Below are positions 7,926 through 15,014 of a stretch of 31,340 nucleotides of DNA, one piece after another. The DNA lies in contig DBXD01000030.1 of assembly GCA_002309425.1 (NCBI GenBank), positions 41,249-72,588 on the forward strand. Direction: 5' to 3'. The position numbers were made by a program, and so were the translations under genes. The notes under the pieces were generated by a model that saw only the letters and a list, made by a program, of their open reading frames with translations, had not been told where the DNA came from and made no database searches. The stretch is from Cyanobacteria bacterium UBA1221. Lineage in GTDB: Bacteria; Cyanobacteriota; Vampirovibrionia; Gastranaerophilales; Gastranaerophilaceae. Every line of letters begins with the position of its first letter. Within the stretch, counting starts at the first letter, position 1.

Positions 7926-9005
7926 GTGATAGATATCAGAATAGACTGGGAATATATAAAGAATTTTATTTATCAAAAGAGTGAGGATGGGGTTATTCGT
8001 AAAACTCGGATTTTTGGTCTATGCGTAGAATATGTTAAAAGACAGCAGTATGTTGATTTTGCAGGTATTTTGGAATTTGTAAAGCCTTATGTAAATAATG
8101 ATAATGTAGAAGAGTTGATTAAAAAATATAAAAAACTTTCAAAACAGAAGAGAATATCTGCAAAGCAATACCGAAAAGATGTTGAAATTGTAAAAGGTAT
8201 CGTTGATAAAGTTAATCCTGCTGATGTCTCACCTAAAGCTTCAAGATTACGAGAAGTTCAGTTAAATGTTTTGGCTTTTGCGAAAGAAATTTTGGCAGAT
8301 CTTAAGAATAATACTGATATTGAGGTCTGGCTTGATGGCGGAACTTTGCTCGGGGCTGTTCGTCACAAGGGATTTATTCCTTGGGATGATGATATGGACA
8401 TTGCAACAATGAGAAAAGATTATGACAGATTGCAAAAATATTTTGAGAGTAAGTATTTAAAAATAGATACTTTAGAATGGCATAAGTACGGTCACGAAAA
8501 GAAAATACAAGAATTGGTAACTCAATATCCGAATAAGATACTTGCTTTGAAGTTGAGAACAACATATAAGTTAGTTCGTGGAACAGATAAAAATAATTTT
8601 GTAATGTTAGATTTTTTTGTGTGGGATTGTTTTAACGATAACCATAATGTTGTTACCTTGCAAAATTATACCGAAGAAGTTCGGAAGAAGATAAAGACGG
8701 TTAAAAATTATAAAGAATTATTTGAAGTATTTGATAATGAAATACATAATAGTGAAAATGTTGTTGAAAAAAGCGATGTTTTGCAGCCGGGAATTGATAA
8801 TGCAGGATTTTTGAGTCTGAAAAGAAAAGATATTGTAAGATATTCGGATGTATTTCCCCTAAAAAAAATGAAGTTTGAAGATTGGGAATTTTATGTTCCA
8901 AATAATCCTCATGTTTATTTAAAATCACTATATAATTATTACAACAAAATCCCGGTAAACGGACTGTATATAACTCGCCATGCCCATACTATGAATAAGC
9001 AATAA
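7926..9005 (+). CDS. second LicD-family phosphotransferase
   Basis: 359 residues from a GTG start with GAGGA ten bases upstream. The LicD signature GGTLLGAVRHKGFIPWDDDM is at residues 138-157, with D154-D156 and D158. An N-terminal extension of about 85 residues, Lys-rich and probably helical, precedes the R-x-x-Q-L helix (LREVQLNVL). The C-terminus keeps VFPLKKMKFEDWEFYVP. The Lys/Arg-rich insert before the signature is absent from the first LicD, so the two may act on different acceptors or donors. The gap to the fusion gene is 31 bases. An ATG overlapping the fusion gene's stop (7891) opens a 12-codon frame ending just after the GTG. That is either a leader or a sign that the start was shifted by one base. 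Last gene of the operon. Confidence 0.85.
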   Translation: MIDIRIDWEYIKNFIYQKSEDGVIRKTRIFGLCVEYVKRQQYVDFAGILEFVKPYVNNDNVEELIKKYKKLSKQKRISAKQYRKDVEIVKGIVDKVNPADVSPKASRLREVQLNVLAFAKEILADLKNNTDIEVWLDGGTLLGAVRHKGFIPWDDDMDIATMRKDYDRLQKYFESKYLKIDTLEWHKYGHEKKIQELVTQYPNKILALKLRTTYKLVRGTDKNNFVMLDFFVWDCFNDNHNVVTLQNYTEEVRKKIKTVKNYKELFEVFDNEIHNSENVVEKSDVLQPGIDNAGFLSLKRKDIVRYSDVFPLKKMKFEDWEFYVPNNPHVYLKSLYNYYNKIPVNGLYITRHAHTMNKQ

Positions 9006-9048
9006 TCGTTTGCACGTGAAAAATTTACTATATTAACGATTTTTCTTT
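9004..9048. terminator. weak bidirectional terminator candidate
   Basis: Inverted repeat AATCGTT (9004-9010) / AACGATT (9035-9041) followed by TTTCTTTT, between the convergent licD and small lipoprotein genes. The loop is long (24 bases), so this is tentative. Confidence 0.3.
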
Positions 9049-9275
9049 TCCCATTCTTCGTATGATTGAGGTATGTCCTTTTCCTTCTTAACTTTTACGT
9101 TTGGAAGTTTTGTTTTAACTTGCGGAACATAGTTTTTGTCGTTCTTCTCCTGCCACTGGTCATAGGACTGTGGCGGTTCGTTAGATGTATTTATCTTAAA
9201 GTTGCATCCTGAACACAAAATGCCACTTAACATAATTAAACAAAGTACAATAACAAAATTTTTAAAGTTTTTCAT
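9033..9275 (-). CDS. small putative lipoprotein with two PQSYEEW repeats
   Basis: 80 residues, not recognised. The N-terminus is a signal sequence (KNFK, hydrophobic 7-22) ending in L-C-S-G-C24. Cys24 could be lipidated, although the -3 residue is Cys rather than the usual Leu. The mature part is short, charged and probably unstructured. It carries two copies of one motif: PQSYDQW (35-41) and IPQSYEEW (68-75). The same motif occurs three times in the neighbouring gene at 9288. AAGGA sits nine bases before the ATG and overlaps the end of the upstream gene, so the two are co-transcribed. Location is probably periplasmic, membrane tethered. Function unknown; the conserved aromatic/acidic motif may be a binding peptide. 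Confidence 0.72.
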   Translation of the reverse strand: MKNFKNFVIVLCLIMLSGILCSGCNFKINTSNEPPQSYDQWQEKNDKNYVPQVKTKLPNVKVKKEKDIPQSYEEWEKKNR

Positions 9276-9287
9276 ATTTATCTGTCC

Positions 9288-9677
9288 TTAATTTCTTGTA
9301 AATAACTTCTTTATACCGTCTTCTTCCGACATCGGGTGCGTTAAAGCCCACTCTTCATATGATTGCGGAACTTTTTTCTTCTTTTTTGGCTTTTCAAATG
9401 TTATGTTACCCACCTGCGTCTTCGCGGATTTTTTGTCCTGAGCTTTTGTCCATTCTTCATATGACTGCGGAACCGGCTTGGGCTTAACTATTTTCTTGTA
9501 ACTGATTGTATTAAAACTGTTATTTTTCTTTTTTTGTTTTGCAGGGGTATCCTTCTGAGCTGTTTTTTGCCCGTGTTGTCTTTGCCACTCTTCATAAGTT
9601 TGCGGGACCTGTTTTTTATTAATCCCTGTTAAGAGTATTATGCATACTATAGTAATGACTACTAATAGAAATTTCAT
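9288..9677 (-). CDS. small secreted or membrane-anchored protein with three PQSYEEW repeats
   Basis: 129 residues, not recognised. Residues 2-18 form a single hydrophobic segment (signal peptide or signal anchor; no lipobox). The rest is Lys/Gln/Pro-rich linker punctuated by VPQTYEEW (24-31), VPQSYEEW (69-76) and VPQSYEEW (103-110). Each copy is followed by a short polar helix-like stretch (QRQH, TKAQ, ALTH). AGGAG lies about nine bases before the ATG. It is the first gene of a two-gene unit with the lipoprotein at 9033, twelve bases apart. The secY terminator separates it from the ribosomal block upstream, so it needs its own promoter; I found only a weak TTGCAA-N17-TATTCT (9727-9699) that would leave almost no leader. 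Confidence 0.72.
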   Translation of the reverse strand: MKFLLVVITIVCIILLTGINKKQVPQTYEEWQRQHGQKTAQKDTPAKQKKKNNSFNTISYKKIVKPKPVPQSYEEWTKAQDKKSAKTQVGNITFEKPKKKKKVPQSYEEWALTHPMSEEDGIKKLFTRN

Positions 9678-9734
9678 TTAAGGATTCTCCTGATTTTCAG
9701 AATAACCTATTAATAGTAATTTTGCAATATGAAA

Positions 9735-9774
9735 AACGAAAAAATCGGGTCTTTATAGGACAAAGAACCCGATT
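9735..9774 (-). terminator. Rho-independent terminator of the secY operon
   Basis: Read on the minus strand: arm AATCGGGTTCTTT (9774-9762), seven-base loop, arm AAAGACCCGATT (9754-9743) with one bulged T, then a T tract (9742-9735 region). Placed 21 bases after the secY stop. Confidence 0.88.
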
Positions 9775-9794
9775 CTTTATATTTGATTTATAAA

Positions 9795-11129
9795 TTATTC
9801 TTTTAAGAATGATTCATAATTTCTTGCCAACAGGTGTGTTCTGACCTGATTAATCAAATCCAGAGCGACACCGACCATGATTATCAGTGATGTGGCTCCG
9901 ATACCCTGAATAGTTTTGATATTTGTAATGTAACTTGCAAAGGATGGAATCAGGGCTACTATACCCAACCCCATTGCGCCAATGAAAGTTGTTTTTGTCA
10001 AAATCTTATCCAGAGCTTCTGCTGTCGGCTTACCCGGTTTGATGCCGGGGATGGATGAACCGTATTTCTTAAGATTAGTTGCAATATCTTTCGGCTGCAT
10101 ATTTGGCATAATTGAAGCATAGAAAAATGTAAGAGCAACAATCAGCAAGAAATACAGGATGTAGTATGTTGCACCGTCAGGACTCATTATGTTGGTTAAT
10201 CTTACTACAAAATCCTGAATTGCGGGATTTTTGAAGTTTGCTTGACCTACAAGGCTGAGTACCGTTGACGGAAACAGTAATATTGCAATCGCAAAGATTA
10301 TCGGCATAACCCCGCCCGGATTAAGTTTAAACGGTATGTATGAATTCATGCCGCCATATACTTTGTTCCCGACCTGACGTTTTGGATTTATAATGATAAC
10401 CTTTCTGATTGCTTCGTGCATAACTACAATCAGCACCATTGTTACCAAAAATATTGCCAAAAATGCCGCTAATCCTATCTGCATTGCTCCGTTATGTGCA
10501 ACAACCTGAGCCGTCCTTTCAGCATACACGGGGATTCCTGATAAAATACCGATAAAGATTATAAGGGAACCTCCGTTACCTATACCGCGTTCCGTTATAA
10601 GTTCCGATATCCACATAACCAGGACTGAACCTGCAGTTAATACCAAAATCGAACTTATATAAAACATCAAGTGCGGTACGGTTGCAACAATTGACCCGGG
10701 TAAGTGTCTTAAAAATGTCATAAATATAAGCGATTGGAATACAGCTAATATGACAGTAAATACTCTTGTGTACTGGGCCAATTTTCTTCTGCCGGCTTCA
10801 CCCTCTTCTTTCTGTAATTTTTCCAAAGATGGAATTACAACAGAAACAAGCTGTATTATAATTGATGCCGTAATATACGGCCCGATGCCGAGTGCAAATA
10901 TAGATACGCTGCCTAATGCTCCGCCGGAAAACAAATCCAGAAAACCTATGATATTATTACCGTTTGCAATATTTTGAAATACGGTATTGTTAATACCAAA
11001 CAAAGGTAGCTGAGCACCAAACCTGAACGCGGCAATCATCAACAGAGTGAATATGATTTTTTGCTTTAGTCCCGATGCATTCCACATGGACATTAAATCA
11101 CCGGTACTGGGCATTCTCATTTGTGCCAT
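9795..11129 (-). CDS. secY: preprotein translocase subunit SecY
   Basis: 444 residues, full family length, ten hydrophobic segments. It forms the protein-conducting channel with SecE/SecG in the inner membrane. Recognisable parts: the N-terminal amphipathic start and LKQKIIFTLLMIAAFRFGAQ; the plug region LDLFSGGALGSVSIFALGIG; the TM4-5 segment ISELITERGIGNGGSLIIF; the NPGGVMPIIFA segment; and the cytosolic loop MPNMQPKDIATNLKKYGSSIPGIKPGKPTAEAL. The ATG overlaps the rplO stop by one base (TAATG), so translation is coupled. It is the last gene of the block and is followed at once by a terminator. The adk/map/infA genes that often follow secY are not here. Confidence 0.98.
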   Translation of the reverse strand: MAQMRMPSTGDLMSMWNASGLKQKIIFTLLMIAAFRFGAQLPLFGINNTVFQNIANGNNIIGFLDLFSGGALGSVSIFALGIGPYITASIIIQLVSVVIPSLEKLQKEEGEAGRRKLAQYTRVFTVILAVFQSLIFMTFLRHLPGSIVATVPHLMFYISSILVLTAGSVLVMWISELITERGIGNGGSLIIFIGILSGIPVYAERTAQVVAHNGAMQIGLAAFLAIFLVTMVLIVVMHEAIRKVIIINPKRQVGNKVYGGMNSYIPFKLNPGGVMPIIFAIAILLFPSTVLSLVGQANFKNPAIQDFVVRLTNIMSPDGATYYILYFLLIVALTFFYASIMPNMQPKDIATNLKKYGSSIPGIKPGKPTAEALDKILTKTTFIGAMGLGIVALIPSFASYITNIKTIQGIGATSLIIMVGVALDLINQVRTHLLARNYESFLKE

Positions 11130-11581
11130 TATACTATCTCAACCTTTCCTCCTGCAGCTTCAATTTTAGCTTTTGCTGACGGAGTTACGTAGCTTGCTTT
11201 AACTGTAAGTGCAGATTTAATTTCACCGTTACCTAAAATTCTCAAGCCGTCAGCGGACGGATGAGCTTTTCTTGCTTCTTTCAAAGCTTCAAGGCTGATT
11301 TCTTTTAAACCTAAACCTTCAAGTCTGCCGACATTGATTGCTTCATAATTAAGTTTGTTAATTATCTGGAAGCCTTTTAATTTCGGAAGTCTTCTGTAAG
11401 CAGGCATTTGTCCGCCTTCAAAACCTCTTTTTGCTGCGCTTCCTGAACGTTGGCCTTCACCGTTATGACCGCGGCAAGATGTTTTACCTCTGCCTGATGA
11501 ACGGCCTCTGCCTACTCTTTTCGTTTTGTGAGTAGAACCTTCGGCAGGTCTTAAATCTTCTAATGTAATTGTTTTTGCCAT
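11129..11581 (-). CDS. rplO: 50S ribosomal protein L15
   Basis: 150 residues, beginning MAKTITLEDLRPAEGSTHKT. An ATG exists five codons further upstream, but GAGGA sits at the correct distance only from the ATG at 11581 (the upstream ATGAGGA contains that ribosome site). The basic glycine-rich N-terminus RVGRGRSSGRGKTSCRGHNG and the KRGFEGGQMPAYRRLPKLKG segment are diagnostic of L15. L15 is a late-assembling large-subunit protein that binds 23S rRNA. It keeps the standard spc order rpmD-rplO-secY. Confidence 0.97.
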   Translation of the reverse strand: MAKTITLEDLRPAEGSTHKTKRVGRGRSSGRGKTSCRGHNGEGQRSGSAAKRGFEGGQMPAYRRLPKLKGFQIINKLNYEAINVGRLEGLGLKEISLEALKEARKAHPSADGLRILGNGEIKSALTVKASYVTPSAKAKIEAAGGKVEIV

Positions 11582-11647
11582 TTTATTTTTCCTCATTTCT
11601 AATTCTAATTAATATATATAAGTTTTTTATTCCCTGTAAGAATAAAA

Positions 11648-11842
11648 TTAATCAACAACTGTAACAAGGTGTGATACTTTGTTTACCATACCCATAATTG
11701 TTGCTGAATCATAATGCTCAACGACCTGATCTTTTTTTGTTAAACCAAGACCTTTTACTACACGTTTTTGAGCTTCTGAAGCACCGATTAAACTACCGGT
11801 AAGCTTAATTTTTATTTGTTTATTATCATTTTTCTTAGCCAT
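11648..11842 (-). CDS. rpmD: 50S ribosomal protein L30
   Basis: 64 residues, the usual bacterial length. KIKLTGSLIGASEAQKRVVK and GLGLTKKDQVVEHYDSATI match the L30 fold (beta-alpha-beta). The ribosome-binding context (AAGGAAAAATAAA before ATG) is nearly the same as that of rplO. To my knowledge photosynthetic cyanobacteria and plastids lack rpmD, so if the source is a non-photosynthetic cyanobacterial relative, retention here would be ancestral. The 86-base gap to rpsE upstream holds no other gene. Confidence 0.95.
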   Translation of the reverse strand: MAKKNDNKQIKIKLTGSLIGASEAQKRVVKGLGLTKKDQVVEHYDSATIMGMVNKVSHLVTVVD

Positions 11843-11928
11843 TTTATTTTTCCTTTTCTGTTAAAGTCTTTAAGATGATAAGACGTTAATTTTATACGAG
11901 CAAATCATCTTTTATTTTTAAATCAAAA

Positions 11929-12579
11929 CTAGTTTAGCAATTCAGCCATTGTCAAGCCGCGTTTTTTAGCAACATCGCTGAACGGAGTAAGTTTTTTCAA
12001 AGCATCCATTGTTGCATTTGCTGCGTTAAGCGGAGATTTTGAACCCAAAGATTTTGAAAGAATATTTTCAATACCTGCAAGTTCTAATACTAAACGAACT
12101 GCACCGCCGGCAATAATACCGGTACCTTCTGAAGCAGGTCTGAGCATAACTGCACCGGCACCTGATCTTCCGGTAATCGGATGAGGAATGGTAGTTTTGA
12201 AAATAGGAACAGTGATAACGTTCTTTCTTCCGTCAGCGATAGCTTTTTGGATAGCGATAATAACTTCGGAAGCCTTAGCGCAGCCTACACCTACCTGACC
12301 TTTTTTATTTCCTACAATAACTATTGCGCGGAAGCTCAATTTTTTACCGCCCTTAACAACTTTTGTTACACGGCTGATTTGAACAACCCTTTCGGTCCAT
12401 TCTGATTGAGGTTTTTCTTCAACACTTTCAATTTTTTGTTTTCTGTTTCTGCCTCTTTTAGAGCCTTTAGCAGGCTTTTCTTCAGCAACAGCTTCAACTG
12501 TTTCTTCTGCCGCAGCTTCTGCAACTTCGGTTTCTTCAACAGTTTCAACTGACATTTCTTCTTTTTGTTCTTCTGACAT
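11929..12579 (-). CDS. rpsE: 30S ribosomal protein S5 with acidic N-terminal extension
   Basis: 216 residues against about 165-170 for E. coli S5. Residues 1-55 are an added Glu/Ala-rich then Lys/Arg-rich segment (KGSKRGRNRKQK), probably disordered. The S5 core follows: WTERVVQISRVTKVVKGGKK (60-79), RAIVIVGNKKGQVGVGCAKA in the RNA-binding domain, the TIPHPITGRSGAGAVMLRPA segment, and GIENILSKSLGSKSPLNAAN in the C-terminal domain. S5 acts in translational fidelity near the decoding site. It is the first gene of this block: rplR, rplF and rpsH, which normally precede it, are absent, and a near-consensus promoter lies upstream. Confidence 0.96.
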   Translation of the reverse strand: MSEEQKEEMSVETVEETEVAEAAAEETVEAVAEEKPAKGSKRGRNRKQKIESVEEKPQSEWTERVVQISRVTKVVKGGKKLSFRAIVIVGNKKGQVGVGCAKASEVIIAIQKAIADGRKNVITVPIFKTTIPHPITGRSGAGAVMLRPASEGTGIIAGGAVRLVLELAGIENILSKSLGSKSPLNAANATMDALKKLTPFSDVAKKRGLTMAELLN

Positions 12580-12660
12580 TGTAAATTTTACCTTTCATTT
12601 AATTTCGTAAATAACTCTTTTACATCTTGAATTGGATTTGGGTTATCCGTTTCTTATGTA

Positions 12661-12717
12661 TATTTGAAATGAATACGTCAAAACACACGCTAATTAAAGC
12701 TATTTGAAATCGTATTC
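12661..12717 (-). repeat. direct/inverted repeat in the rpsE leader
   Basis: TATTTGAAAT occurs at 12661-12670 and again at 12701-12710, exactly 40 bases apart. The first is followed by GAATACG (12671-12677) and the second by its complement CGTATTC (12711-12717), able to form a stem. It lies between the rpsE promoter and start codon, in a leader of about 155 bases, so it could be a regulatory RNA structure. Confidence 0.45.
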
Positions 12718-12741
12718 GGGTTTAACTTTTCTGACAGAGCC

Positions 12742-12770
12742 AGTGTAGCATAAACATTTTATAATTGCAA
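12742..12770 (-). promoter_or_regulatory. promoter of the rpsE-rpmD-rplO-secY operon
   Basis: Minus strand: -35 TTGCAA (12770-12765), 17-base spacer, extended -10 TGC-TACACT (hexamer 12747-12742). It is divergent from the peptidase promoter, with 15 bases between the two -35 boxes. Confidence 0.7.
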
Positions 12771-12785
12771 GCGGTTTCGGCATTA

Positions 12786-12814
12786 TTGCAAAAAGGGGTT
12801 TGAAATGTTATACT
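12786..12814 (+). promoter_or_regulatory. promoter of the M49-type peptidase gene
   Basis: -35 TTGCAA (12786-12791), 17-base spacer, -10 TATACT (12809-12814). Predicted start near 12821, leaving an 18-base leader that is almost entirely the ribosome site. Confidence 0.75.
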
Positions 12815-12838
12815 TTTTCGTGGAGAAGGAGCTTTGTT

Positions 12839-14560
12839 ATGGCAAAATATACATTAAATTTATCGATTGAAGAGTTAGAAAAAAGAACTCATAAAGATTA
12901 TCTTGTTACAAAAAAATTTTTAAAAGCTGATGCGCCTGAGTATCTGGCATTGGCAGACGGAGATAAAGAGGCTTTGAAACATCTGGTCAGAGCCGCTAAT
13001 ATCCTGGAAAAGATTAATATGCAGTTAGATAATCACGACAATTTGCCCTTCAAAGAATTTTTGGAAGAAGAAATTAAAAAAGGCAACAGGCAGGCAGAAT
13101 TAACAAAAATTCTTTTTGATGCCCAAAAAGGGGTCAATGCTCTTGATACTATGTCGCAGCCTATTTTCTTAGCAAGAGAAGTTCCCGGTTTGCCGGGTAA
13201 AGGGGTTTACCCGAAGGATTTGCCGGTTGAGGAATTTCACTCTATTCTTATAAAAATGCTGAAATCAGGAGAGATTGAAGAAGTTAAAAAGATCCTCACT
13301 CAGCGCTCCGTTGTTATAAGAAACGGGGGCGAGCTTATCGGAATTGATTATATAGATTATTTTGAAGAAGATTTTGAAAAGATGGCGGAAGAACTTGACA
13401 AAGCAAGTAAAGTTTCAACAAATGCCGATTTTAACGAATATTTACAACTCCAGGCTAAGGCGCTCAGAACGGCAGACCCGATGCTGGATGCTTATGCCGA
13501 CAAAAAATGGGCAACCTTGCAGGATACTCCGCTTGAGTTTACCATAACAAGAGAAAATTACGCTGATGAAATGACAGGTACGGTTATTGAAAATGAGGAA
13601 TTAAAACAACTTTTGTACGAAAACAAAATTTCGCCGATACCAAAAGATTTTCTTGGTGCCCGTGTCGGAATTGTCAATAAAAAGGGCACGGAAGCGCTTA
13701 TGGCGATAAAAAAATATCTTCCGACATTAGCAAAAAATATGCCCTTTAATGATGAATACGAACAAAATATCAAGCCTGATGAAGATACAAAGCAGACGAT
13801 GGTTGATGTAGATATGGTACAAGCTGCGGGGGATGTCGGTGAATACCGCGGCGGAATTACACTGGCAGAAAACCTGCCAAATGATGACAAATTGTCACTT
13901 ACAATCGGCGGAGGCAGAAGAAATGTATATCACAGGCAAATCCGGTTTATAAGTGACATGAAAAAATTGCAGGAAAGACTTGATGAGATTCTGGACAAAG
14001 AACAGCACAAATATTATCTTGATGAGGCTGACCACTGGTTCACAATCGGACATGAAAATGCGCATTCGCTCGGCCCCCGTAAAGGTAATGAAAAACTGGG
14101 CAAGTACAGAAATATTATTGAAGAAAACAAAGCTGACATGGGCTCTCTTGCGTTTGTTGATTTGCTGACCGAGCTTGGCATGTACACGGAAGAGCAGAGA
14201 AAACAAATTATCGTGACGACGATGGCAGATAATTTCCTGAAATCAAAGCCGACAATGTCACAGGCTCACAGAGTAAGAACCGTTATGCAGAACTATTATT
14301 TTTCAACGCGCGGTGCGTATGATATTGTTGACGGGAAAATTCACGTTAATATTGATAAGGTTGTTCCGATAGCGAAAGAAATGCTCTCGGAAATTGTCAG
14401 AATACAGATTGACGGTGATTTTAGCAAAGCAGAAAAATATGTAAAGGATAATTTTGTCTGGACAGACAATATGGAGTTGATAGCGAAAAAATTACAAAAG
14501 GTCAACAAAACTCTGAACGGCAGACTGGAAACAGAATTGGCGGATATGCTGAGCCGGTAG
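12839..14560 (+). CDS. M49 (dipeptidyl peptidase III)-like zinc metallopeptidase
   Basis: 573 residues starting MAKYTLNLSIEEL; GAAGGAG lies seven bases upstream. The frame is open from 12800, but that stretch covers the promoter. Zinc site: H405-E-N-A-H409 followed by E428-E-N-K-A-D433. This is the HExxH ... EExKAD arrangement of M49-type peptidases; animal DPP III has the longer HELLGH. GPRKGNEKLG after the His motif and the TRGAYDIVDGKIHVNIDKV region also fit. There is no signal peptide, so it is cytosolic, probably trimming dipeptides from oligopeptides. The acid Lys/Glu-rich N-terminal 200 residues are helical. It stands alone, divergent from the ribosomal block. Exact substrate is unknown. 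Confidence 0.82.
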   Translation: MAKYTLNLSIEELEKRTHKDYLVTKKFLKADAPEYLALADGDKEALKHLVRAANILEKINMQLDNHDNLPFKEFLEEEIKKGNRQAELTKILFDAQKGVNALDTMSQPIFLAREVPGLPGKGVYPKDLPVEEFHSILIKMLKSGEIEEVKKILTQRSVVIRNGGELIGIDYIDYFEEDFEKMAEELDKASKVSTNADFNEYLQLQAKALRTADPMLDAYADKKWATLQDTPLEFTITRENYADEMTGTVIENEELKQLLYENKISPIPKDFLGARVGIVNKKGTEALMAIKKYLPTLAKNMPFNDEYEQNIKPDEDTKQTMVDVDMVQAAGDVGEYRGGITLAENLPNDDKLSLTIGGGRRNVYHRQIRFISDMKKLQERLDEILDKEQHKYYLDEADHWFTIGHENAHSLGPRKGNEKLGKYRNIIEENKADMGSLAFVDLLTELGMYTEEQRKQIIVTTMADNFLKSKPTMSQAHRVRTVMQNYYFSTRGAYDIVDGKIHVNIDKVVPIAKEMLSEIVRIQIDGDFSKAEKYVKDNFVWTDNMELIAKKLQKVNKTLNGRLETELADMLSR

Positions 14561-14565
14561 TATAA

Positions 14566-14977
14566 GGACAATAAGGCAATAAGTCGGTATCGGCACATTA
14601 TGCTGTTAGATAGTTTATAAGTAAATAAGTTGGTAAGTTGATAAGTTCTTATCGGCACTTAGTGCGGATAAAAATAACCAATTTGCCCGCAGGGCTGATA
14701 CGGACTTTTCACTTTTTGCTTTTCACAACTCACATTTTCGTTCATTAAAATGCACGTTACAGGCATCATGTCATTCTGAACGAAAGTGGAGAATCTCATT
14801 ATATTATAATTTATGGGATTCTTCGGTCACTTCGTTTCCTCAGAATGACATGTAAAAAGGTGTACGCACCCTCATACCACTTTGAAAAATTTCTCTCTCG
14901 CTGGGGAGATACAATTCAAATTGCACTTGTGCCGTAATGGACTTATCAACTTATCAACTTAACGACTTATTGTCTTA
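14566..14977. repeat. non-coding region bounded by inverted repeats
   Basis: No gene is evident in the 454 bases between the peptidase and transporter genes. TAAGTTGATAAGTT at 14634-14647 is repeated inverted as AACTTATCAACTTA at 14948-14961. ACAATAAG near 14568 is matched by CTTATTGT near 14966. CGGCAC-TTA-type short repeats occur at 14590 and 14653. The outer arms enclose the hairpin at 14767-14852. Confidence 0.55.
14767..14852. repeat. MITE-like palindromic intergenic repeat
   Basis: Terminal arms CATGTCATTCTGA (14767-14779) and TCAGAATGACATG (14840-14852) are perfect 13-bp inverted copies. Inner segments ACGAAAGTG/CACTTCGT and GAATCTCAT/ATGGGATTC continue the pairing, giving a long hairpin. 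TCATTCTGA...GAATGACA repeats of this kind are common intergenic palindromes in AT-rich genomes. No target duplication is visible. Confidence 0.7.
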
Positions 14978-14996
14978 CTTTTATTTGTGCTAAAAT
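14970..14996 (+). promoter_or_regulatory. weak promoter candidate for the transporter
   Basis: Extended -10 TGC-TAAAAT (hexamer 14991-14996) with a TTGTCT at 14970-14975, only 15 bases upstream. The -10 is convincing, the -35 is not. Confidence 0.4.
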
Positions 14997-15014
14997 AAAC
15001 AAGAGGAGGTATTT

